Of a stretch of 64,000 nt of DNA, positions 1 through 8,302 are shown piece by piece (positions within the stretch are counted from its first letter, which is position 1; each line of letters starts with the position of its first letter). The stretch is from Desulfovibrio sp. (GTDB taxonomy: Bacteria; Desulfobacterota; Desulfovibrionia; Desulfovibrionales; Desulfovibrionaceae). The translations under genes were made by a program, and so were the position numbers. The notes under the pieces are model-generated. The model saw nothing but the letters and a program-made list of their open reading frames with translations. It was not told where the DNA came from and did no database searches. The DNA is taken from contig JACRDI010000010.1 of NCBI GenBank assembly GCA_016218665.1, forward strand, positions 37,000 to 100,999. Reading direction: 5' to 3'.

Positions 1-1
1 G

Positions 2-52
2 GCCCAGGGCAAAGGCGACCGCATGGACCTGGACATGGTCCTCTCCCGTTGA
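2..52 (+). CDS. C-terminal end of an upstream gene (partial)
   Basis: An open frame enters from the left edge and stops at a TGA ending at base 52; the visible tail reads AQGKGDRMDLDMVLSR. Only 16 residues are present, so the family cannot be read from the sequence. The next gene is GspN-like and follows after 14 bases, so a type II secretion component such as GspM or GspL is the most natural guess; that is inference from context only. Confidence 0.5.
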   Translation, partial: AQGKGDRMDLDMVLSR

Positions 53-66
53 GAAGGGGCTGGCGC

Positions 67-846
67 ATGGCGGAAACAAACGGCGTGCAAGACCGGGAAC
101 TCAAGGCCGGCGCGGGCCCGCTCCTTGGCGGGGCGGGGTTCTTCGCCCTCCTCGTGGGCCTGGCGGCCGGGCTGGTGCTCTTCCTTCCCTGGGACACGGT
201 GTGGAACCACGTGCTCAAGCGCATGGCCGCGGGCCACGCCCCCATGCGCATCGCCTGGCAGGACCTGGACCGGGCCTCGCCGCTGGGCTTCCGCCTCAAC
301 GGCCTCACGGTGGAGGGTCCGGGCTGGCCGGTTTCGCTGCGGGTGCAGTGGCTGGACGTGCGCCTGGGCATGAGCCCCCTGCTGACCCTGAAGGCCGACA
401 CCGGCGGGCGCATGCTGCGCCTGGTCTTCCTCGACACCGGCGACTTCGACGGGAGCGGCTCGGCCAACCTGGCCTGCCTGGGCCGGCGCGACATCCTGGG
501 CAGCGTGGACCTGCGCGCCCAGGGGCGTTTTCTGCGCGGCAAGGACGAGCTGGAAAAGGGCTTCCTCGACCTGAGCGGCAAGGCCCTGCAACTGCCCGGC
601 GGCCTGTGGCTGGGCGATGCCGGGCTCTCGCTGGAATACCGCGAGGGCGGCTTGCGCATCCGCAACTTCTCCATCAAGGCCCCGGTGCAGGTGCGCTCCG
701 AGGGCACCGCCATAGTGCGGCCCGGCGCGCTGCTTTCCTCGCCCTACACGGTGTCGGGGGAGATTCTGCGCGGGCGCGAGAGCGTGTCCTTCACCTCCCA
801 GGGGGTGCTGGGCGATTTTCTGGGCGACACCGCCCTGCCGGAGTGA
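67..846 (+). CDS. GspN-like type II secretion protein
   Basis: A 259-residue protein with one N-terminal membrane helix (about residues 22-44) followed by a periplasmic, beta-rich, AsmA-like body with repeated short hydrophobic strands. This matches the build of GspN, an accessory inner-membrane protein of type II secretion systems. The ATG at 67 is preferred over the TTG at 49 because AGAAGGGG lies 7 bases upstream of it. The preceding gene ends 14 bases earlier, so the two are co-transcribed. No catalytic motif is expected or seen. The family call rests on length, topology and context and should be confirmed by profile search. Confidence 0.6.
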   Translation: MAETNGVQDRELKAGAGPLLGGAGFFALLVGLAAGLVLFLPWDTVWNHVLKRMAAGHAPMRIAWQDLDRASPLGFRLNGLTVEGPGWPVSLRVQWLDVRLGMSPLLTLKADTGGRMLRLVFLDTGDFDGSGSANLACLGRRDILGSVDLRAQGRFLRGKDELEKGFLDLSGKALQLPGGLWLGDAGLSLEYREGGLRIRNFSIKAPVQVRSEGTAIVRPGALLSSPYTVSGEILRGRESVSFTSQGVLGDFLGDTALPE

Positions 847-960
847 TTTGCCCTCCGGCCTGAAAACGGCTAGACCCCGTGCCTGGCGCGCGGGCGGCCC
901 CGCCGCCCCGGACGGGGAGAGCCCCGCCGGAGCCTTGCACGACGTCGGAGCAGCACGGGC

Positions 961-3300
961 ATGATGGCTTTTTTCAGCAGGATCAGGTCCAGGTACGCGG
1001 AGTTCGCCGGGCTCCTGGACGGCGAGCCGGGCCAGGAACCGGGTCTTTGGCCGAGCTTTCGGCCGAGCTTTCGGACCGACTGGCCGCAGCTGGCCCTGCT
1101 GGCCGTCCTGTCCTTCGCGGCCGCCGCGGCCCTGCGCCTGCTGGAGGCCCCGGCCTGGAACGCCCCGGCCCTCATGGCCGGCGGCGAGCGCATCATGGCC
1201 ACCCACGACTCCTACTGCTGGCTGGCGGGCGCACAGGGCGTCAACGAGTACGCCCGCTTCGGCATGTCCGGCCTGGCGCGGCTGCTTTCCTTCATCACCG
1301 GGGCGCCCCTGTGGGCCGTGGGCTTCTGGGCCCCGCCCTTCCTGGCGGGGCTCACGGGCGCGGCCTGCGCCCTGTGGGGCTGGCTGCTGGGCGGACGCAG
1401 GGCGGCCATCCTGCCGGGGCTCATCGGCGCGCTGGCCCCGGGCTTCTACTACCGTTCGCGCCTGGGCTACTTCGATTCCGACCCCTTCACCCTGGGCATG
1501 CCGCTGCTTCTGGGCCTTCTGCTGGCCGTGCTGCTTTCCCCCTGCTGCTCCCGCGCGTGGGTGCGCAGCCAGGCCGAGGAGGACGCCCCGCCCGCGCTTC
1601 CGGCCTGGATGCCCTGGCTGGCCCTGGGCTTCGGCCTTGTGGCCCGCGTGGCCCACTTCGCCCACGACGACATCCATCCCCTGGGCGTGGGCCTGTTCTG
1701 GCTGGCCCTGGGCCTGGGGCTCCTCACCGCCCTGCCGGGACGCCGGGCCAAGGCCCTGAGCCTGCTCTTCGTCTACGCCCTGGCGGCCTACGCCGGGCCC
1801 CGGCGCTTCGGGGTGGAGGTCTTCGAGCCCGGCGCGGCGGACCTGGCCGGCATGGCCCTGGCGGCGGGCGCGGCCTGGCTGTGCTGGAAGCGCCCGTCCG
1901 GTCCGTCCCCTTTGTTGGCATGGCTCGCGGCCCTCATGGATCGCCCCTGGCCCTGGCTTGCGGGCATCGGCCTGACGGCCGCGGCCTGCGGCCTGCTGCT
2001 GCCGCTGGGCGCGTTCTGGGCCAAGGCCCTCAGCTATTTCAAGCCCCTGGCCGACGCGGGCGCGCTGTCCGGCGGGGGCGGGCCCATCTACCCCGGCATC
2101 ACGCAGAGCATCCGCGAGGCCAAGAACGTGGCCGACCTGGGCCTGTTTCTGGAGGGCGTGTCCTTCTCCGTGGTGGGCGGCGCGGCCGGACTCGTCGGCA
2201 TCATCGCCCTGGCGCTGTTTCGCCCGGCCTTCGCGCTGCTGCTGCCCATCACCGCCCTGGCTTTCGCCAGCCTGAAGCTGGGCACGCGCTTCGTCATGTT
2301 CGGCGGGCCGGTGTTCGCCCTGGGCCTGGGGGTGGGGCTCTACTGGCTGTGCCGGTGGGCGGCGCGGCGCCTGGGCAGGGGCGGGCGCTGGCTGGCCTGG
2401 ATCCAGGCCGGCGTGGCGGTGCTCATCCTGGCCTTTTCCTACGCCCCGCGCTACGCCGCCACCCGGCCCACGCCGGTGCTCGGCCCCGGCCACGCCCAGG
2501 CCCTCATGGAGCTGAAGGCCAAGGCCCCGGCGGACGCCGTCGTGTGGACCTGGTGGGACTTCGGCTACGCCACGCAGTACTACGCCGGGCGGCCCACGCC
2601 CACCGACGGCGGCCGCCACGCCGGGCGCGACATCTACCCCACGGCCCTGGCCCTGACCACGGACAGCCCGGCCCAGGCGGCGCGGCTCATCGCGCTGGCC
2701 GCCGGCCAGGGGGGCGACCCGTCCAGGCGCTGGGACACCATGCCCGCCCTGGAGGTGAAGCGGGAGATCGAGGCCCTGCGCGAGGCTCCGCCCCCCATCA
2801 CCGGAAAGACCGCGGGCAGGACTGCCGGGCCGCAGCTCCTGGTGGTCTGCTGGGAGAACCTGCCGCTGCTCTACTGGATCAGCTTCTACGGCTCCTGGGA
2901 CGTGGCCGCGGGCATGGGCCGGCACTTCGGCGTCATGCAGGTCTCCGAGGTCATGGATCTGGACCGCGAGCGGGGCGAGCTTTCCCTGCGCGGCAGGAGC
3001 AAGCCCCTGCCCCTGGCCGGGGCGGAAGTGCTGGGCCCGGGCGGAACGCGGCGCATCCCCATGAAGGAGACCCCAGGCGCGCCGCACCTGGTGGTGAACG
3101 AGCTGGCCCGGCAGGCCCTGCTGCTGGACGACGCGGCCTACGCCAGCATGGCCGTGCAGCTTCTGGTGGGCGACCCGGCCCGGCCGGAGCTTGCGAAATA
3201 CTTCAAACTCATGCACGAGGGGTTTCCCCTGGTGCGCATCTATGAAGTCCTGCCCGGGCGCGAGACGCCCGCGAAGCAGGCGGAGGCAGCGAAACAATGA
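961..3300 (+). CDS. STT3/PglB-type oligosaccharyltransferase
   Basis: This 779-residue membrane protein would transfer a lipid-linked oligosaccharide onto asparagine of exported proteins. About a dozen membrane helices fill residues 40-500 and a soluble domain follows. The family signatures are visible: an acidic loop HDSYCW near residue 81 (the first DxD-like catalytic motif), GYFDSD near residue 169 (second acidic motif), and WWDFG near residue 530, the STT3 acceptor-sequon binding WWDYG motif. Length is normal for bacterial and archaeal single-subunit enzymes. It overlaps the next gene by 4 bases (ATGA), tying it to sugar biosynthesis. Near residue 32 a 12-bp tandem duplication encodes PSFRPSFR. 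The start has GGAG about 12 bases upstream; a second ATG follows directly. PglB homologues are known in Desulfovibrio, so the family is not new, but the gene setting is informative. Confidence 0.88.
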   Translation: MMAFFSRIRSRYAEFAGLLDGEPGQEPGLWPSFRPSFRTDWPQLALLAVLSFAAAAALRLLEAPAWNAPALMAGGERIMATHDSYCWLAGAQGVNEYARFGMSGLARLLSFITGAPLWAVGFWAPPFLAGLTGAACALWGWLLGGRRAAILPGLIGALAPGFYYRSRLGYFDSDPFTLGMPLLLGLLLAVLLSPCCSRAWVRSQAEEDAPPALPAWMPWLALGFGLVARVAHFAHDDIHPLGVGLFWLALGLGLLTALPGRRAKALSLLFVYALAAYAGPRRFGVEVFEPGAADLAGMALAAGAAWLCWKRPSGPSPLLAWLAALMDRPWPWLAGIGLTAAACGLLLPLGAFWAKALSYFKPLADAGALSGGGGPIYPGITQSIREAKNVADLGLFLEGVSFSVVGGAAGLVGIIALALFRPAFALLLPITALAFASLKLGTRFVMFGGPVFALGLGVGLYWLCRWAARRLGRGGRWLAWIQAGVAVLILAFSYAPRYAATRPTPVLGPGHAQALMELKAKAPADAVVWTWWDFGYATQYYAGRPTPTDGGRHAGRDIYPTALALTTDSPAQAARLIALAAGQGGDPSRRWDTMPALEVKREIEALREAPPPITGKTAGRTAGPQLLVVCWENLPLLYWISFYGSWDVAAGMGRHFGVMQVSEVMDLDRERGELSLRGRSKPLPLAGAEVLGPGGTRRIPMKETPGAPHLVVNELARQALLLDDAAYASMAVQLLVGDPARPELAKYFKLMHEGFPLVRIYEVLPGRETPAKQAEAAKQ
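1049..1072 (+). repeat. 12-bp tandem duplication inside the OST gene
   Basis: Two identical copies of GGCCGAGCTTTC lie head to tail and stay in frame, duplicating the tetrapeptide PSFR in the cytoplasmic N-terminus before the first membrane helix. It is one of several similar short in-frame repeats in the glycan island. Confidence 0.9.
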
Positions 3301-4469
3301 GCATTCCCTTCATCGACCTGAAGACCCAGTACGCCCGCGTGGCCGGCCAAGTGGAGCAGGGCCTGCGCGCCGTGCTCGAATCCGGCGCGTTCATCAACGG
3401 GCCCGACGTGACCAGGCTGGAGAAGCGCCTGGCCGACTACTGCGGCACCCGGCACGCCGTGGGCTGCGCCTCCGGCACGGACGCCCTGATGATGGCCTTG
3501 ATGACCCTGGGCGTGGGCCGGGGCGACGCCGTGTTCTGCCCGCCCTTCACCTTCATGGCCACGGCCGAGGTGGTGGCGCTTCTGGGCGCGACCCCGGTGT
3601 TCGTGGACATCGACCCCGTGACCTACAACATCGACCCGGCCGCCCTTGAGAGGGCCATCCGCGCGGTGGAAGCGGGCGACCCCAAGCTGTACCCCCTGCC
3701 GAAGCACGAGGGCGCACTCACGCCCAAGGCCGTCATCCCGGTGGACCTCTTCGGCCTGTTGGCCGATTATGGGGCCATCCTCAAGATCGCGGCCGACCAC
3801 GGCCTGTACGTCATCGAGGATGCGGCCCAGGCCTTCGGCGCCACGGTGGAGACGGGCGGCGCGGCGCGCAAGGCCTGCTCCTTCGGGCAGATCGCCTGCA
3901 CGTCCTTCTTTCCGGCCAAGCCCCTGGGCTGCTATGGCGACGGCGGGGCCTGCTTCACCGACGACGACAGGCTGCTGGAGCTGCTGCACTCCGTGCGGGT
4001 GCACGGCCAGGGCGCGGACAAGTACCAGAACGTGCGCCTGGGCATCACCGGCCGGCTGGACACCATGCAGGCCGCCATCCTGCTGGCCAAGATGGACATC
4101 TTCGACGAGGAGCTGCGCCTGCGCCAGGAGGTGGCCGCGCGCTACAAGGTGCTGCTGGCCAGGGTGCCCGGCCTGACCCTGCCCGAAATTCCGGCGGGCA
4201 ACGTCTCGGTCTACGCCCAGTACAGCATCCAGGCCGAGAGCACGGCCCACCGCGCGGAGCTGCTCTCGCGCATGGGCAAGGCCGGGGTGCCCACCAGCAT
4301 CTACTACCCCGTGCCCCTGCACCTGCAGCCGGCCTACGCCAACCTGCAGTACGCCGCCGGGACCATGCCCGTGAGCGAGGCCGTGGCCGCGCGCATCTTC
4401 AGCATTCCCATGCACCCCTACCTGAAGGCCGAGGTGCAGGAAGAGATCGCCAAGGCCATGATGGAGTAA
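3297..4469 (+). CDS. WbpE-like DegT/DnrJ/EryC1 sugar aminotransferase
   Basis: A 390-residue PLP-dependent aminotransferase of the DegT family. The N-terminus IPFIDLKTQYARV, the SGTDALMMAL substrate loop, the VIEDAAQAFGA segment and SFFPAKPLGCYGDGG with the PLP-binding lysine (about residue 205) closely follow WbpE, which makes UDP-3-amino sugars from UDP-3-keto uronates in O-antigen synthesis. The ending SIPMHPYL is also typical. It would place an amino group on a UDP- or dTDP-keto sugar in the cytoplasm. The start overlaps the OST stop as ATGA. The exact keto-sugar substrate cannot be fixed; no WbpB-type oxidase is visible nearby. Confidence 0.9.
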   Translation: MSIPFIDLKTQYARVAGQVEQGLRAVLESGAFINGPDVTRLEKRLADYCGTRHAVGCASGTDALMMALMTLGVGRGDAVFCPPFTFMATAEVVALLGATPVFVDIDPVTYNIDPAALERAIRAVEAGDPKLYPLPKHEGALTPKAVIPVDLFGLLADYGAILKIAADHGLYVIEDAAQAFGATVETGGAARKACSFGQIACTSFFPAKPLGCYGDGGACFTDDDRLLELLHSVRVHGQGADKYQNVRLGITGRLDTMQAAILLAKMDIFDEELRLRQEVAARYKVLLARVPGLTLPEIPAGNVSVYAQYSIQAESTAHRAELLSRMGKAGVPTSIYYPVPLHLQPAYANLQYAAGTMPVSEAVAARIFSIPMHPYLKAEVQEEIAKAMME

Positions 4470-4471
4470 CC

Positions 4472-4981
4472 ATGCGGAACTTCTGGCGCGCGCTGCCCCG
4501 GCTGGCCCTGCCTGCCGCCGTGGGCCTGGGGCTGGCCCACCTGGCCACGGGCTTTTTGCCCAAGCCGCAGCCGGCCCTGCGTCCGCCGGAGGAACTGCGC
4601 GCCATGGGCCAGGGCTTCGGGGAGGAATCCCCGCTGCGGGCCATTTTCGAGCGCAACGTGCTGAACCTGGAGAGCCCGGCCTTCGCCCCGCCGGGCGCGC
4701 CCCTGGCCCCGCCCTCCGTGCCCGACGCGGCGGCGGCCCTGCTGGCCCGGCCGGACCCGGACGCGGCAGCGGCGAACCAGAGCGAGACGGCCCCGCTGGA
4801 CCCCTCGCTCCTGCCCAAGCCCGTGGGGCGCAAGAGTCCCGGCGTGTTTTCCGGCGGGGCCAGCGTGCTGGGCATTGTGGGGCCCTCGGCCAACCCGGCG
4901 GCCAACCCGGCGGGTAACCCGGCGGGTAACGTCGCGGGCAAGCCCGCCGCGCCCAAGCCTGCGCCCGCCGCAAAGCCGTGA
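4472..4981 (+). CDS. Proline/alanine-rich membrane-anchored protein, possibly GspC-like
   Basis: A 169-residue protein with a short cationic N-terminus, one membrane helix (about residues 8-28) and a long low-complexity periplasmic tail rich in Pro and Ala. The stretch SPLRAIFERNVLNLES (about residues 51-66) resembles the segment after the membrane helix in GspC/PulC, where a homology-region motif of the form IFGRNLF occurs. If so, this is a short or decayed GspC separated from the GspN-like gene by the OST and aminotransferase genes. Four consecutive 12-bp units near the end encode ANPA/GNPA-type tetrapeptides. It starts 2 bases after the aminotransferase stop. Function is not established; a GspC link is inference. 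Confidence 0.45.
   Translation: MRNFWRALPRLALPAAVGLGLAHLATGFLPKPQPALRPPEELRAMGQGFGEESPLRAIFERNVLNLESPAFAPPGAPLAPPSVPDAAAALLARPDPDAAAANQSETAPLDPSLLPKPVGRKSPGVFSGGASVLGIVGPSANPAANPAGNPAGNVAGKPAAPKPAPAAKP
4888..4935 (+). repeat. Four 12-bp in-frame units encoding (A/G)NPA-like tetrapeptides
   Basis: Units GGCCAACCCGGC (twice), GGGTAACCCGGC and GGGTAACGTCGC are head to tail. They diverge gradually from the first to the last unit, as expected from slippage followed by point changes. Confidence 0.9.
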
Positions 4982-5084
4982 AGCCCTTGCCCTGAAGCAT
5001 CCGGGCCTAAACGGGTCGGGTCCGCCGGCCGATGAGGCCCCTGCGCCAGAAGAACGCCCAGCCCTCAAGCCAAGGAGCCTCCCC

Positions 5085-5879
5085 ATGCCGCGCGTCAGCA
5101 TCGTCATCCCCAACTTCAACCAGCACAAGTACCTGCCCGCCTGCGTGGACCACTGCTGGTTCCAGACCCACGCGGACCTGGAGCTCATCATCGTGGACGG
5201 CGGCAGCACCGACGGCACCAAGGACTACCTGCGCGGGCTGCCTGAGGAGCTGAACCTCACCGAGAGCAACCCCATCCTGCGCATGGGCGAGGACGGGAGC
5301 ATCGTCCACAAGCGCTGCCGGAGCTACCGCGAGGACACCCACGCCACGCACCCGGAGCGCATTTTGAAGATCATCGCCAGCGAGGAGGACCTGGGCCGCA
5401 CCGGCACCTACAACGCGGGCTTTTCCCAGGTGACGGGCGAGTACTGCACCTACATCGTGGGCGACGACCTGCCCCACCCGCACATGATCGAGGAGCTGGC
5501 CAGGGCCCTGGACGAGACCGGGGCGGACCTGGCCTACTCGGACTTCACCATCGTCACCGACGACGACCGCATCATGCGCCTGGTGCGCAAGCCGGACTAC
5601 GACTTCAAGGAATGCTTCGCCGAGTGGTTCCACATCGGCGTGTCCACCCTGCACCGGGCCAGCTGGCTGAAAAAGACCGGCCTGATGGACGAGAACTACC
5701 AGTTCGCCAACGACTACGCCCACTACCTGCGCATGGCCATGAACGGCGCGCGCTTCGTGCACGTGCCCAAGGTGCTCTATTCCGTGCGTTTCCACGGGGC
5801 CATGGCCCGGCACGAGGAGTCCCTCGCGCTGGCGCGCCTGGCGCGCGAGCACCTGGCCAAGACCGGCGGCAAGGCCTAG
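5085..5879 (+). CDS. Family 2 glycosyltransferase
   Basis: A 264-residue GT-A enzyme that would add a sugar from a nucleotide donor to a lipid-linked glycan at the cytoplasmic face. The N-terminus RVSIVIPNFNQHKYL and LELIIVDGGSTDGT (about residues 35-48) are the classic GT2 nucleotide-binding region, and YIVGDDLPHP (near 122-131) supplies the metal-binding DxD-like acidic pair. YQFANDYAHYLRM fits the acceptor/base ED-type region. The ATG at 5085 follows CAAGGAG with a 7-base gap; the longer open frame upstream has no good start. It stands 103 bases after the proline-rich gene. Confidence 0.87.
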   Translation: MPRVSIVIPNFNQHKYLPACVDHCWFQTHADLELIIVDGGSTDGTKDYLRGLPEELNLTESNPILRMGEDGSIVHKRCRSYREDTHATHPERILKIIASEEDLGRTGTYNAGFSQVTGEYCTYIVGDDLPHPHMIEELARALDETGADLAYSDFTIVTDDDRIMRLVRKPDYDFKECFAEWFHIGVSTLHRASWLKKTGLMDENYQFANDYAHYLRMAMNGARFVHVPKVLYSVRFHGAMARHEESLALARLAREHLAKTGGKA

Positions 5880-6233
5880 GCCCCAGGCCGAACCGTCGCC
5901 CTGGGCCTTCCGGCAGGCCCCCGGGCGGGGAGCGGGGCGGCCAGGACCGTTCGCCCGATGAGCAATCCTTCCCGGCCCGGATTCCCCCCGGGTCAAGCCA
6001 TGTTCCGCGCGCATTGACGCAATATCTAGACTTCTGCTAGAGATCTGCGGAAGCAGGAGCCGGAATCCTGGCGCTTTGCGGCATTTCCTGCTTCCGTTCC
6101 CCGAAAGCCATTGATTCCGTAGGGCTGGAACGGAACGTGCATCCATTTCGGCGCGACTCGGAATTATTTGCCCGCCGAATCATCGCCGGATTTCCCGGCC
6201 ACGGGCCCGGAACGGTCGCCAAAGAGGTGCCGC
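5880..6233 (+). other. 354-base intergenic region with weak promoter candidate
   Basis: The longest gap inside the plus-strand glycan arm. No gene is seen. The right half is poorer in GC than the flanking genes. TTGACG at 6014-6019 could be a -35 box with TAGAGA at 6038-6043 as a poor -10 (18-base spacer). The short inverted pair TCTAG/CTAGA (6025-6029 and 6037-6041) overlaps it. This is a plausible place for an internal promoter driving the operon that starts at 6234, but the -10 match is weak. Confidence 0.3.
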
Positions 6234-7508
6234 ATGGACCACTCCCCGTCCGCCCCGCTCGACAAGCCAGACCCGAAGGACGCCTTCGCCTGGCTCGCGC
6301 CGGACTTGCGCCGCCCGCTCCTTGAGCAGATGCTCGGCCCCATGCCCCGCGGCCGCGAGACCCTGGCCTACCGCACCCCGCCCCGGCACCTGCACGAGCG
6401 CGAGGTGGACGGCAAGCTGCACGTGGTGATGAACTCCTACTACCTGCAGCCCGCGGTGTGCAAAAAGGCCCTGGCCCTGCGCCAGACCGGCCGCTACCAC
6501 CTGACCTTCATCGGCTGCTGCATCCGCGAGGAGCAGCGGCCGGAGCTCTTCTTCGACGAATACTACGAGGTGCTGGACTACCAGGAGATGTACCGGCTCA
6601 TGGCCGACGCCCGCGTCCACGCCCTGAGCACCGTGATCCAGCCGCTGATGAACGGGGCCTGCGCCGTGGAGGCGAGGCTGCGCCACGGCACGCCCGTGGT
6701 CATCGACATCAACGACTCCCTGCACTTCATGCGCAAGGACCCCCACGCGCCCGACTGCGAGACCGAGCGCGAGATTTTGGAGCGGGCCACGAGCTTCGTG
6801 CACAAGATGCCCGCCTGGGCCGTGGAGGAGATGCGCGGGCATTGGAGCCTGACCCGGCCGGATTTCCTGGTGCACTCCCTGCCCGTGCGCGAGTACTTCA
6901 CCGAGTGCGCGGACCTGGAGCCCGGCGTGCCCGCCAGCCTGGTCTTCGCCGGGGGCATCGTGCCCTACCGCATCGCCGTCACCCAGGGGCACCAGAACCA
7001 CATCATGGACCCGCTCATCGACACCCTGTGCGGCGCGGGCCTGGGCCTGGGCTTCGTGGTGAACCAGAACGCGCGCAACATGTTCTGGGATGAGCACGCC
7101 CACTACATCGACTTCCAGAAGAAGTACCCGCGTTTCAGTTTCGAGCCGGGCGTGCCCTTCTTCGCGCTGCCGAAAAAGATCAGCCGGCACCACTTCGCCA
7201 TCTACTGGGAGAACGTGCGCGCCAGCACCTACAACGACAAGCACTTCGCCATCAACATGGCCACCAAGATCTTCAGCTACATGGAGGCCGGGCTGCCGGT
7301 CATCGTGCACACCGAGGCCCCGTACATCCGCCAGTTCACCGCGGATGGCGGCATGGGCCTGGTGTACGAACTGGACCGCATGGACCTGATCCCGGACCTG
7401 GTGGCCGCGTGCGACCACGAGGCCCTGCGCGCCTCCTTGCGGGCCTGGCGCGAGAAGAACGACAACTCCGGGGCCGTGGCCCCGCTGGAGGCCTCCTTCG
7501 CCGCATAG
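6234..7508 (+). CDS. GT-B type glycosyltransferase
   Basis: A 424-residue protein whose C-terminal half carries a GT-B-like donor-binding region: NMATKIFSYMEAGLPVIVH (about residues 341-359) is the usual 'K..EYMA.G.PVI' block of family 1/4 enzymes. The N-terminal half has alternating strands and helices with VVIDINDSLHF near residue 155. It resembles the minus-strand gene at 27925-29238 in its C-terminal block, so the two are likely paralogs. The start ATG follows AAAGAGG at a 6-base gap. Donor and acceptor are unknown. Confidence 0.7.
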   Translation: MDHSPSAPLDKPDPKDAFAWLAPDLRRPLLEQMLGPMPRGRETLAYRTPPRHLHEREVDGKLHVVMNSYYLQPAVCKKALALRQTGRYHLTFIGCCIREEQRPELFFDEYYEVLDYQEMYRLMADARVHALSTVIQPLMNGACAVEARLRHGTPVVIDINDSLHFMRKDPHAPDCETEREILERATSFVHKMPAWAVEEMRGHWSLTRPDFLVHSLPVREYFTECADLEPGVPASLVFAGGIVPYRIAVTQGHQNHIMDPLIDTLCGAGLGLGFVVNQNARNMFWDEHAHYIDFQKKYPRFSFEPGVPFFALPKKISRHHFAIYWENVRASTYNDKHFAINMATKIFSYMEAGLPVIVHTEAPYIRQFTADGGMGLVYELDRMDLIPDLVAACDHEALRASLRAWREKNDNSGAVAPLEASFAA

Positions 7509-7533
7509 GCGGGAGCGCCTGAAAGGAGAGCGC

Positions 7534-8301
7534 ATGTCGAGCGAGCACAAGCACTGCCACGCGGTTCTGCCCCCGGTGCGCCGCAAAAACGGCGAACCCT
7601 GGGTGGACCTGCCCGGAGGGGCGGAGCTGGCCGCCTGGTCCACGGACGACCAGGTGCGCTACAACCAGCAGAACAGGCAGGCCGCCAAGCACGCCTTCTA
7701 CGTCTCGGCCTTCGACTTCCTGCACGACAACGACATCCGGGGCGACTACCTGGAGTTCGGCTGCCACCGCGCGCGCACCTTCCGCATGGCCCTCACCGAG
7801 GCCCGGCGGCAGAACATGGACTTCATGCGCTTCTACGCCTTCGACTCCTTCGCCGGCCTGCCGGACTGCGACCCCGAGCGCGTGTGGACCAAGACCTGGA
7901 CCAAGGGCGCCCTCAAGACCGGCGAGGACGAGTTCAAGGCCATCATCGCCGGGCACGGCGTGTACGCGGACAAGGTGCGCACCGTGCCGGGCTTCTACGA
8001 CCAGAGCCTGACCCCGCAGCTTGCGGCGCGGCTCAAGGGCGAGGACTGCCGCGCCGCGCTCATCTGCGTGGACTGCGACCTGTACGAGAGCGCGGTGAGC
8101 GTGCTGGGCTTCCTGGAGCCGTTGCTGCAGCCGGGCGCCCTGGTCTACCTCGACGACATGTTCGCGGGCTACAAGGGCTCGCCCCTCAAGGGCGTGTACA
8201 AGGCCTTCCGCGAGTTCGCGGCCGCCTCCGCCTGGCACTTCGAGCCGCACATCCAGGTGGGCTGGGCCGGGCGGTCCTTCGTCACCTGCGAGAAGGCGTA
8301 G
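7534..8301 (+). CDS. TylF/MycF-like SAM-dependent O-methyltransferase
   Basis: A 255-residue class I methyltransferase. GDYLEFGCHRARTFRMAL (about residues 70-87) is the SAM-binding motif I in the form used by the macrocin O-methyltransferase (TylF) family, RFYAFDSFAGLPD follows as motif II, and ALICVDCDLYES plus GALVYLDDMFA give the metal-binding acidic residues typical of the family. TylF enzymes methylate hydroxyls of deoxysugars, so a role in capping or decorating the island's glycan is likely. AAGGAG lies 5 bases before the start. It sits 25 bases after the glycosyltransferase and 1 base before the next methyltransferase. Confidence 0.82.
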   Translation: MSSEHKHCHAVLPPVRRKNGEPWVDLPGGAELAAWSTDDQVRYNQQNRQAAKHAFYVSAFDFLHDNDIRGDYLEFGCHRARTFRMALTEARRQNMDFMRFYAFDSFAGLPDCDPERVWTKTWTKGALKTGEDEFKAIIAGHGVYADKVRTVPGFYDQSLTPQLAARLKGEDCRAALICVDCDLYESAVSVLGFLEPLLQPGALVYLDDMFAGYKGSPLKGVYKAFREFAAASAWHFEPHIQVGWAGRSFVTCEKA

Positions 8302-8302
8302 C

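Noticed and set aside
1049-1072. Phase-variable simple repeat controlling the OST gene
   Set aside because: The unit is 12 bp, so gain or loss keeps the reading frame; it cannot switch the gene on and off.
3240-5000. 586-aa minus-strand ORF antisense to the DegT and proline-rich genes
   Set aside because: Shadow frame: repetitive Arg/Gly/Ala/His-rich translation typical of the complement of GC-rich codons; no RBS or family motif.
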